Below, piece after piece: positions 1 through 5,355 of a DNA stretch of 5,355 nt. How positions within the stretch are numbered: the stretch's first letter is position 1; the number at the start of each line of letters is the position of its first letter. The notes beneath the pieces were generated by a model, which saw only the letters and a list, made by a program, of their open reading frames with translations, was not told the DNA's origin and ran no database searches. The stretch is from Candidatus Coatesiibacteriota bacterium (GTDB lineage: Bacteria > RBG-13-66-14 > B26-G2). A program made the position numbers and the translations under genes. Location: positions 1-5,355 of the forward strand of contig QMNJ01000111.1 of the NCBI GenBank assembly GCA_003647715.1, read 5' to 3'.

Positions 1-1078
1 TGACTATGAACTGGTGAAGAAGGCGATACAGGAAGCCAAGGAACTGGGTATCTACCTGGTTGTAGTGAGCGGGGGTGAGCCGTTCTACTGGCCACACATA
101 CTCAGGATGTTTGAGGACAACCCTGATATGGTCTTCCAGGTATATACTAACGGCACACTGATAGATAGGGCGATGGCACAGAAGATAGTTGAACTGGGCA
201 ATGTCATCCCTGCTATCAGTTTAGAGGGTTATGAAGAGCAGACGGATGAGAGGCGGGGCAAGGGTGTGTTCAAGAAGATAATGAAGGCGATGGATTATCT
301 TAATGAGGAGGGTGCATTGTTTGCCTTCTCCGTAACCGCAACAAGATACAATGTGGAAGAGGTCACCTCCGATGAGTTTATTGACTTTTTAACCGACAAG
401 GGCGCCTTCTACGGCTGGTATTTTATGTATGTTCCGGTGGGGAAGGGCTCTTCAACCGACCTGATGCTTACCCCTGAACAGCGCGGTTATATGAGAAAGC
501 GTATTCGTTTGTTGAGAAGGGACAAGGGTATATTCGTCGCCGACTTCTGGAATGATGGCGACTATGTGGATGGATGCATTGCCGGCGGAAGGATTTACTA
601 CCATATTAATTCAAAGGGAGACATTGAGCCGTGTGTATTTGTCCACTTTGCAACACATAACATAAAGGACCATACGATTAAAGAGGCACTTAACTCACCA
701 TTATTCAGAGCATTCAGAGAGAGACAGCCATTCCACCTTGATAGAAGGAGACCCTGTTCGTTTGTGGACGCAAATGATAAGTTTGAAGAAATTATAAAGA
801 TAAGCAACGCGAAACCAACTCATGAGGGCGCGTATGAGGTTATAGAAAAACATGGTCCATTCTTAAGAAAATTGAGTGAAGAATATGCTAAATGGCTTGC
901 TGAACACGACGATGACCATTTCATAAGAGAACTGAATATGGAGGCGGAATACTCTCATAATGAGGAAAGAAACAAGCGACTTAAGAAGTTGTATGGCAAA
1001 ACGGTTCGTGATGAGGCACTGAAAAGAGGAGGACCTGAGGAGATAGCCGAGAAGAAGGAAGAAAGAGTAGCCTCCTAA
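1..1078 (+). CDS. Radical SAM protein with Twitch/SPASM-like C-terminal domain (5' partial)
   Basis: This is the C-terminal part of a radical S-adenosylmethionine enzyme. The reading frame is open to the left edge (first full codon at 2-4), so the GTG at 14 is internal and not a start. The CxxxCxxC motif for the catalytic 4Fe-4S cluster must lie upstream. Visible radical SAM core features are SGGEP (bases 68-82, SAM-binding GGE motif), YTNGTLI (strand 3) and ISLEG. Numbering from GTG 14, Cys188, Cys207 and Cys248 follow the core. Cys188 to Cys207 fits the SPASM/Twitch spacing C-x(13)-G-x(4)-C, but the later CxxC-type cluster of full SPASM domains is absent, so a single auxiliary Fe-S cluster (Twitch type) is likely. 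From about residue 285 the protein becomes strongly charged and helical. It is probably a cytosolic oxidoreductase or peptide/metabolite-modifying enzyme. The substrate cannot be read from the sequence, and no precursor peptide gene is visible nearby. Confidence 0.88.
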   Translation, partial: DYELVKKAIQEAKELGIYLVVVSGGEPFYWPHILRMFEDNPDMVFQVYTNGTLIDRAMAQKIVELGNVIPAISLEGYEEQTDERRGKGVFKKIMKAMDYLNEEGALFAFSVTATRYNVEEVTSDEFIDFLTDKGAFYGWYFMYVPVGKGSSTDLMLTPEQRGYMRKRIRLLRRDKGIFVADFWNDGDYVDGCIAGGRIYYHINSKGDIEPCVFVHFATHNIKDHTIKEALNSPLFRAFRERQPFHLDRRRPCSFVDANDKFEEIIKISNAKPTHEGAYEVIEKHGPFLRKLSEEYAKWLAEHDDDHFIRELNMEAEYSHNEERNKRLKKLYGKTVRDEALKRGGPEEIAEKKEERVAS

Positions 1079-1099
1079 TTTTAACGATTGTGCAACAAG

Positions 1100-1128
1100 A
1101 GGGGAGATTTTTTATCTCCCCTTTTTTT
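1100..1128 (+). terminator. Rho-independent terminator of the radical SAM gene
   Basis: A perfect 9-bp stem pairs AGGGGAGAT (1100-1108) with ATCTCCCCT (1114-1122) around a TTTTT loop. Six more T residues follow (1123-1128), so the T run is seven long counting the last stem base. It begins 21 bases after the TAA stop of the radical SAM gene. There is no A run on the 5' side, so it should work only for + strand transcription. It separates the radical SAM unit from the exported-protein gene, which therefore needs its own promoter in 1129-1270; I see no clean -35/-10 pair there. Confidence 0.92.
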
Positions 1129-1270
1129 ATCTCGGTGTTTTTATTCATTGGTCTGCTTAATCAAAAATATACCCTTATATTAGTTTGACCAATAAAGCAT
1201 TAATACATCAATATCTCATCCTGGCTGTTATATTGTCTTGAATGATTACCACCACTTTATTACCATTAGA

Positions 1271-1957
1271 ATGATTGCTATGAGACATATTTCTATTCTT
1301 ATTATATCAATTACGCTTTCGGTGAGTTTTGGTGCTGACCTGGTTAGATTAAATACCCATCAGAGCTATTGTGGTAATGATATGCTATACGCCGACTGGA
1401 TATACTATATACTTGAAACGCCACCAGATTCGGGTGTTGGCTATCCACCGCAGGAGGTTGAAGGCAGGTATATCAGTTTGGGGGAGGTGCTTGACCCGGA
1501 GGACTTCTCATTCCAGTATGGCAGGGTTGCAATCACGAAGGTCTCTTGCTGGTATTTTGCCTGCACCGGTGATGTTCTGGTCCACATATCAAATACCGAT
1601 TATATGAGGAATCCATACAATATAACAGATGAGGACTATGAGGAATACTGGAGTGGTGGTCCTTACTCGCCCGGTGATGGTGGGTGGTATGATATAGACC
1701 TCGGCGAGAAGGTAGTGGTTGACTGGGCGGTGATGGTTCATTTTCAGTATCAGACCAATAATGCCGAGTATTATTTAGGTTTTGATGAGGATACCACGGG
1801 ACCCTGGTATGGCTTTGCTTATCACTCAGACGATGGAGAGTGGTATTCAACCTTTTCGTGGGGATTCTACGGTGATTTTTTTGTAAGGGCACTCTGCGAG
1901 ACGGTGGCAGGGGTGGAGCCGACATCTGTGGGTGCCATAAGGGCTGTATTCAAGTGA
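1271..1957 (+). CDS. Hypothetical exported Trp/Tyr-rich beta protein
   Basis: I do not recognise a named family. The start is uncertain: ATG 1271, ATG 1280 and TTG 1238 are all in frame and none has a good SD site. Either ATG gives a normal Sec signal peptide with a basic Arg-His n-region, then the hydrophobic run ISILIISITLSVSFG, with likely cleavage at SFG|AD or GA|DL. The mature part (about 205 residues) is acidic, rich in Trp, Tyr, Gly and Asp, and has four Cys that could form disulfides outside the cytoplasm. Its C-terminal half (aromatic residues, LGFD, GPWYGF, GEWY, then GDFFVRAL) resembles the end of jelly-roll-like modules common in secreted proteins of candidate phyla such as WOR-3; that likeness is from memory and is an inference. 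No lipobox, later membrane segment or enzyme motif is seen. The protein ends about 15 residues after this module, without a recognisable type IX sorting domain. Confidence 0.72.
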   Translation: MIAMRHISILIISITLSVSFGADLVRLNTHQSYCGNDMLYADWIYYILETPPDSGVGYPPQEVEGRYISLGEVLDPEDFSFQYGRVAITKVSCWYFACTGDVLVHISNTDYMRNPYNITDEDYEEYWSGGPYSPGDGGWYDIDLGEKVVVDWAVMVHFQYQTNNAEYYLGFDEDTTGPWYGFAYHSDDGEWYSTFSWGFYGDFFVRALCETVAGVEPTSVGAIRAVFK

Positions 1958-2067
1958 TTCTCTCATTATGCTACCCATTTTGTAATTGGTGAGGTGTATT
2001 AAACACCCCTGATAGGTATTATTGGTATTTAATCTATTACTCCCGAAAGTCGTTATAACCTATTGAA

Positions 2068-2083
2068 AAATAACAAGTTATTT
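2068..2083. promoter_or_regulatory. Short dyad upstream of the MerR gene, possible operator
   Basis: AAATAAC (2068-2074) and GTTATTT (2077-2083) form a perfect 7-bp inverted repeat with a 2-base spacer, ending 15 bases before ATG 2099. MerR-family proteins bind dyads near their own promoters, so autoregulation is possible. A loose -35 (TTGAAA, 2063-2068) with a poor -10 (TAACTT, 2086-2091) at 17-bp spacing flanks it. The region is AT-rich and the repeat is short, so chance is a real alternative. Confidence 0.25.
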
Positions 2084-2098
2084 GATAACTTTCACATT

Positions 2099-2404
2099 AT
2101 GAGAGATAAATTATTCTATTCAATCAAAGAGGTCTCACAGATGCTTGATATAAAGGACTATACATTGAGATACTGGGAGAAGGAGTTCCCACAGCTCAAA
2201 CCGAGGAGGAGCAGTGGAGGGAGACGGATGTATACCTTATCCGACATTGAACTGCTCAAGCGAATAAAGGGTCTTCTATATGAGCGTGGGATGACTATTG
2301 AGGGCGTAAGAAAATCATTGAGGAAGAAGAAGATACCTTCAACTACAATAGCAGAGATAAAGGCAGAATTGGAGGATATTCTTAGATTGATTGAGAGTAT
2401 TTAA
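2099..2404 (+). CDS. MerR-family transcriptional regulator (short, effectorless)
   Basis: This 101-residue DNA-binding protein has the MerR winged helix-turn-helix. YSIKEVSQMLDIKDYTLRYW (residues 7-26) covers the first two helices, with the conserved LRYWE. The wing follows (PRRSSGGRRMYTLSDIE), then the helices that start LLKRIKGLLYERGMTIEGVR. The end (TIAEIKAELEDILRLIES) is a short heptad-like helix suited to dimerisation. There is no long effector domain and no Cys pattern for metal binding, so the signal is unknown. ATG 2099 was chosen because the product then begins like its relatives (MRDKLFYSI). An in-frame TTG at 2063 would add 12 residues and put the 2068-2083 dyad inside the gene. 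Neither start has an SD site. The gene ends about 20 bases before the GH57 gene, which suggests cotranscription and perhaps control of glucan metabolism (inference). Confidence 0.88.
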   Translation: MRDKLFYSIKEVSQMLDIKDYTLRYWEKEFPQLKPRRSSGGRRMYTLSDIELLKRIKGLLYERGMTIEGVRKSLRKKKIPSTTIAEIKAELEDILRLIESI

Positions 2405-2409
2405 GGTTT

Positions 2410-2417
2410 GAGGTGAT
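2410..2417 (+). promoter_or_regulatory. Strong ribosome binding site without a canonical start
   Basis: GAGGTGAT is an 8-base match to the complement of the usual 16S rRNA 3' end. It lies just after the MerR stop codon. In the GH57 frame the next codons are TAG (2418-2420, a stop), GTT (2421) and ATC (2424), at proper initiation distance, but no ATG, GTG or TTG follows in that frame until 2487. That ATG is about 70 bases away and has no SD site of its own. The site therefore points to an initiation event near 2421-2426. Confidence 0.6.
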
Positions 2418-2423
2418 TAGGTT

Positions 2424-4064
2424 ATCGGGAATCCCAGTTCGCATAATACAGTAAAGGTTGCTTTTGTTCTACATACACACATACCTATGGTCATTGGCTA
2501 TGGCTCCTGGCCACATGGAGAGGAGTGGTTATATGAGGCAACATCTGAGGTTTATATTCCCCTGCTTGATATGCTCTTTCGCCTTACAGAGGAGGGTATC
2601 AAAGCAAACCTCAATATAAGTTTTACACCTGTTCTATGTGAACAGTTATCTCACCCCGCCTTCGCCACTGGTTTCGTTGCATATCTTAATCGCAAGATTG
2701 AATCTACAAAGGGCGATGAAGCATACTTCCAAAGCATCGGCTCATACAAACTGTCAGACCTTGCTGGCTGGTGGTCCTCACATTATCGGACCGTTCTGAC
2801 ACATTTCACAGATAGATACCACTACACAATAATGCCTCACTTCAAAAAACTTGCGGAGGAGAATGTAATTGAGATATTGACCACACCTGCTACACATCCC
2901 CTACTCGCTCTCATTCCTACTGATAGTGCCATAAATGTCCATCTTGCACAGGCAAAGGCGACTATGCAGAAACACCTCGGGAGTGTGCCATACGGTCTAT
3001 GGCTCCCCGAGTGTGCATATCGTCCAAAGGGTGTGTTCTCCTTCCCTTTCACCTCACCATATGAAAGGATGGGTATAGAGCAACTCATTGGTGATAAGGG
3101 CTTCCTCTACACTATCCTCCCCTCCCATCTAATAACTGGAAAGCCGATAGGGACATTCTTCGCAAGTGATGAAGGGGCTTCGGTTGAGATGGAGAGAGAC
3201 CTGTATATTCCAGCATATATAGGTGATTCAAATGTGGTCGCTCTCTTCAGAGACAATATCACCGCCAATCAGATATGGAGTGGACCGATGAACTACCCAA
3301 GAGATGAATGGTATCTTGACTTCCACAAGAAGCATTTCCCCAGCGGTAATAGATACTGGAGGGTTACTGACCCCGAATCAGATATGGTTCACAAGGATGT
3401 TTATGAACCCATAAGAGCAATGGATAGGGCGGGAGTTCATGCTGGTCATCTGGTCAATATGGTCTCAGATATGAGTGAAGTGGTTGGGGAGGGGCTTATA
3501 ACCGCGCCCTTTGACACCGAGTTGTTCGGACACTGGTGGTGGGAGGGCTTGAGGTTTTTAGAGGATACTATACGAATTTCAAATGAAAGCAAAAGTGTGC
3601 GACTGATTAAGATAACAGATTATATCCAAGATAGTAATATTTTGGAGAGGAGGAAACTCAGGGCTGGTTCTTGGGGTGATGGTGGCGGATTTGACACCTG
3701 GCTCAATGACAGAACCATGTGGGTGTGGAGATTGATTGACCAAACGGAGAAGAACTTGATGGAGACCATTGATGCTTCCCGTGGTCTGAGTAATGAGAAT
3801 ATAAAGAGGGTCTTAAACTATGCGGTCAGGGAGATGATGTTTCTGGAATCATCTGACTGGACATATCTCATAGGAAAGAACACGGCGGTTGAATATGCTG
3901 AGATGAGAGTAAGCACTCACTATGAGCGGTTGGTAAGATTATTGGATATAGCCCGCTCGCTAATTGAGGGAGGGAGTTTGAGCGAGGTTGACAGAGCATA
4001 CCTGTGTGGTTTTGAGAATATCTCCGTCTTTGATAACTGTAACTGGCGGTTTTTCTGCGATTAG
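2424..4064 (+). CDS. GH57 1,4-alpha-glucan (glycogen) branching enzyme, DUF1957 type
   Basis: This enzyme probably forms alpha-1,6 branches in glycogen-like glucan in the cytoplasm (EC 2.4.1.18 type). Counting from ATC 2424 (546 residues), the N-terminal HTHIP motif is at 17-21, followed by GEEWLYEATSEVYIPLL, close to known GH57 branching enzymes. GLWLPECAY carries the catalytic nucleophile Glu196, and FDTELFGHWW carries the acid/base Asp364. The GSWGDGG motif near 415 and a helical C-terminal part with SSDWTYLIG match the DUF1957/AmyC-type tail. Size fits the short branching enzymes of about 520-550 residues; the long C-terminal extension of some archaeal forms is missing. The start is unusual: the first canonical codon in frame is ATG 2487, which would delete HTHIP. 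ATC 2424 is proposed because it follows a strong SD site, while GTT 2421 or GTA 2451 are alternatives. Coding 3' of 2487 is certain; the exact start is not. An alpha-amylase or glucanotransferase activity is a less likely alternative. Confidence 0.9.
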   Translation: MGNPSSHNTVKVAFVLHTHIPMVIGYGSWPHGEEWLYEATSEVYIPLLDMLFRLTEEGIKANLNISFTPVLCEQLSHPAFATGFVAYLNRKIESTKGDEAYFQSIGSYKLSDLAGWWSSHYRTVLTHFTDRYHYTIMPHFKKLAEENVIEILTTPATHPLLALIPTDSAINVHLAQAKATMQKHLGSVPYGLWLPECAYRPKGVFSFPFTSPYERMGIEQLIGDKGFLYTILPSHLITGKPIGTFFASDEGASVEMERDLYIPAYIGDSNVVALFRDNITANQIWSGPMNYPRDEWYLDFHKKHFPSGNRYWRVTDPESDMVHKDVYEPIRAMDRAGVHAGHLVNMVSDMSEVVGEGLITAPFDTELFGHWWWEGLRFLEDTIRISNESKSVRLIKITDYIQDSNILERRKLRAGSWGDGGGFDTWLNDRTMWVWRLIDQTEKNLMETIDASRGLSNENIKRVLNYAVREMMFLESSDWTYLIGKNTAVEYAEMRVSTHYERLVRLLDIARSLIEGGSLSEVDRAYLCGFENISVFDNCNWRFFCD

Positions 4065-4093
4065 ACCACATTTATTTAATAAAATAAGTAAGT

Positions 4094-4873
4094 ATGAGTG
4101 AGAAGAGATTCCGTCTGATTGTTGCCTATGATGGCTCGCACTATATGGGCTCGCAGTATCAGAAAGATGTGCCAACGGTTCAGGGTATGCTTGAAACCGC
4201 TTTGTCAACTATTATAAAGCAGAGTGTTCGCATTATTACAGCAGGACGAACCGACACAGGTGTCCACGCTCTGGGTCAGGTGGCATCATTTGAAGCCAAT
4301 ACAGGTATGGTTCCAGAAGAGGTTGAAAGGGCATTGAATAGCATACTGCCTCAAGACATTTGCATACTCAGAGTAGATTACGCACAGGATGCATTCCACC
4401 CTCGCTACTCTGCACTCTTGCGCCACTACCTCTATCTGGTTGTCCATACCAATCTGCCATTCTACAGAAACTATTCTTACTATCTACCGAAAAGGTTGAA
4501 CATTGAAAGCATTGGAGATGCGATTGATATATTCTATGGTTTGAGTGATTTCTCAGCCCTCTGCGTTCAGGAAGAGCGGGATAAGAAGGCGAAGATTACA
4601 AAAATCTCTGCAAGTAACTTCGGGGTCTTCACCGCCTTTAGGGTCTCTGCTCCATTCTTTCTGAGGAGAATGGTCAGGATGATGGTCGGTGCACTTATTG
4701 AGGTCGGTCTTGGTAGATTGAACCTGGAAGAACTCACAAATATACTTGAAAGTGGAGACCCGGGTGGAATTGTTCCGCTCCCCCCCAATGGTCTCTATCT
4801 TGCAAGAGTTGATTATCCAGATGGATTTAGTGCGGATGTTAACAGTGTGTTTGGTATTCCAATTGACTTTTAA
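4094..4873 (+). CDS. truA: tRNA pseudouridine(38-40) synthase TruA
   Basis: TruA converts uridines 38-40 in the anticodon stem-loop of tRNAs to pseudouridine. The 259-residue length is normal for the family. The start region reads LIVAYDGSHYMGSQ, like the family pattern YDGxxYxGWQ. The catalytic motif AGRTDTGVHALGQVASF places the nucleophile at Asp54 (Asp60 in the E. coli enzyme). FHPRYSALLRHYLYLV, the core FLRRMVRMMVGALIEVGLGR and the closing PLPPNGLYLARVDYP are all typical. One oddity is Ser20 (codon TCG, 4151-4153) where the family usually has Trp (TGG) in the GWQ motif. The gene starts 29 bases after the GH57 stop. No clear SD site precedes ATG 4094, only AAGTAAGT, so translation may depend on coupling or be weak. 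Confidence 0.96.
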   Translation: MSEKRFRLIVAYDGSHYMGSQYQKDVPTVQGMLETALSTIIKQSVRIITAGRTDTGVHALGQVASFEANTGMVPEEVERALNSILPQDICILRVDYAQDAFHPRYSALLRHYLYLVVHTNLPFYRNYSYYLPKRLNIESIGDAIDIFYGLSDFSALCVQEERDKKAKITKISASNFGVFTAFRVSAPFFLRRMVRMMVGALIEVGLGRLNLEELTNILESGDPGGIVPLPPNGLYLARVDYPDGFSADVNSVFGIPIDF

Positions 4874-4880
4874 CGAATTA

Positions 4881-4887
4881 AGGAGGT
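4881..4887 (+). promoter_or_regulatory. Strong ribosome binding site of the mutase gene
   Basis: AGGAGGT, within TTAAGGAGGT (4878-4887), sits 7 bases before ATG 4895. It is a near-ideal SD site and fixes the start of the phosphohexomutase gene. It also shows that the organism uses the standard bacterial anti-SD, which makes the weak leaders of the genes at 1271, 2099 and 4094 stand out. Confidence 0.92.
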
Positions 4888-4894
4888 ATAAGAA

Positions 4895-5355
4895 ATGGAG
4901 ATACCTGAGTTGATATTTAGGGAGTATGATATTAGGGGTGTGGTCGGGGAGGATTTGACGGAGGATTTGGTATATAATCTTGGGAGGGGTATTGGCACAT
5001 ACCTTATCAGGAAGGGGGTGGATGTAAGTGTCCTCGGCTATGATATGAGACCGTCCTCGGATGGTTTTGCCTCTGCAATGACAAAGGGTCTGACATCTTG
5101 CGGTATCAATGTAATAGACCTCGGTCTGGTTCCCACTCCGGCTCTATACTTTGCCACCCGACATCATAAGATTAAGGGCGGGGTGATGATAACCGGAAGC
5201 CACAATCCGCCCGAATTCAATGGTTTTAAGGTAGTGTGTGGCAGGGGGACCATATACGGGGATGAGATAAGAAGTATTGGAAAGATTATGGCTGGCGATG
5301 ATTTTGTTTCTGGGAGAGGCGACGCCAGTGAGATGGATATACTTCCGGAGTATAA
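4895..5355 (+). CDS. Phosphomannomutase/phosphoglucomutase (3' partial)
   Basis: This is the first 153 residues of an alpha-D-phosphohexomutase, which interconverts hexose-6-phosphate and hexose-1-phosphate through a phosphoserine enzyme. The frame stays open to the window edge. IFREYDIRG at 7-15 is the family's N-terminal motif. GYDMRPSS at 48-55 corresponds to the GxDxRxSS element. VPTPALYF at 79-86 and MITGSHNPPEFNGFK at 98-112 follow, with Ser102 (AGC, 5198-5200) the phosphorylated active-site residue. The visible part is domain 1 of four; the metal-binding DGDxDR loop, the sugar-specificity loop and the phosphate-binding domain lie downstream. Whether it prefers mannose or glucose phosphates (ManB/AlgC-like or bifunctional) cannot be decided from this half. 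It begins 22 bases after truA and probably shares its transcript. It could feed glucose-1-phosphate to glucan synthesis or mannose-1-phosphate to GDP-sugar synthesis for surface polysaccharide. Confidence 0.94.
   Translation, partial: MEIPELIFREYDIRGVVGEDLTEDLVYNLGRGIGTYLIRKGVDVSVLGYDMRPSSDGFASAMTKGLTSCGINVIDLGLVPTPALYFATRHHKIKGGVMITGSHNPPEFNGFKVVCGRGTIYGDEIRSIGKIMAGDDFVSGRGDASEMDILPEY

Noticed and set aside
703..719. Tandem ATTCAGAG repeat with a 9-base period.
   Set aside because: It lies within the radical SAM gene and encodes FRAFRER; two short copies in coding sequence are explained by amino acid choice.
1147..1193. Inverted repeat ATTGGTC (1147-1153) / GACCAAT (1187-1193) in the intergenic region before the exported-protein gene.
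   Set aside because: Seven-base arms 33 bases apart are expected about once by chance in a region of this size, and no promoter or regulator is tied to it.
1185..1216. TTGACC (1185-1190) as a -35 element for the exported-protein gene.
   Set aside because: No acceptable -10 sequence lies at 16-18 bp spacing; the best candidate is TCAATA, which is poor.
1533..1925. 130-codon open frame on the minus strand.
   Set aside because: It lies opposite the exported-protein gene, has low-complexity Pro/Ser/His/Arg composition and no recognisable domain; it is an antisense shadow, like the other minus-strand frames.
1985..2012. Hairpin GGTGT (1993-1997) / ACACC (2003-2007) after the exported-protein gene, considered as a terminator.
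   Set aside because: The stem is only five base pairs and no T run follows, so it is not a convincing terminator.
2487..4064. Starting the GH57 gene at ATG 2487.
   Set aside because: It would remove the family's HTHIP motif and has no SD site. Strong coding similarity continues upstream in the same frame to at least 2454.

Overview
The window holds six protein-coding genes, all on the + strand. The first and last are cut by the window edges. There is one clear rho-independent terminator, and I see no tRNA, rRNA, CRISPR array, insertion sequence or phage gene. The genes look bacterial: a short MerR-type regulator, a bacterial-style TruA, Shine-Dalgarno (SD) sites that match the usual anti-SD, and an exported protein with a Sec signal peptide. 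Heavy use of AGA/AGG for Arg and ATA for Ile, purine-rich coding strands and a GH57 enzyme fit a thermophilic or deep-subsurface, poorly cultivated lineage. The exported Trp/Tyr-rich protein recalls those of WOR-3-like and related FCB candidate phyla. That placement is inference with low confidence.

Layout. (1) 1-1078 is the 3' part of a radical SAM enzyme; its iron-sulfur CxxxCxxC motif lies upstream of the window. It keeps a GGEP motif and a Twitch/SPASM-like cysteine set, and ends in a highly charged tail. A strong terminator at 1100-1128 closes this unit. (2) 1271-1957 is a small exported beta-rich protein of unknown function. (3) 2099-2404 is an effectorless MerR-family DNA-binding protein. 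(4) 2424-4064 is a GH57 glycoside hydrolase, most likely a 1,4-alpha-glucan (glycogen) branching enzyme. (5) 4094-4873 is truA, tRNA pseudouridine synthase. (6) 4895 to the end is the N-terminal part of a phosphomannomutase/phosphoglucomutase with a textbook SD site.

Genes 3 to 6 are spaced about 20-30 bases apart with no terminator seen between them, so they may form one operon. The hexose-phosphate mutase could supply glucose-1-phosphate for glucan synthesis, the GH57 enzyme could branch the glucan, and the MerR protein could regulate the group. TruA is probably a housekeeping passenger.

The most notable point is the 5' end of the GH57 gene. Its conserved N-terminal HTHIP motif is encoded upstream of the first ATG/GTG/TTG in that frame, and the only good SD site (2410-2417) leads to ATC or GTT codons. 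This means a rare start codon, a start-codon mutation or a sequence error; a gene call that begins at ATG 2487 would lose an active-site motif. I found no convincing novel multi-gene system here.
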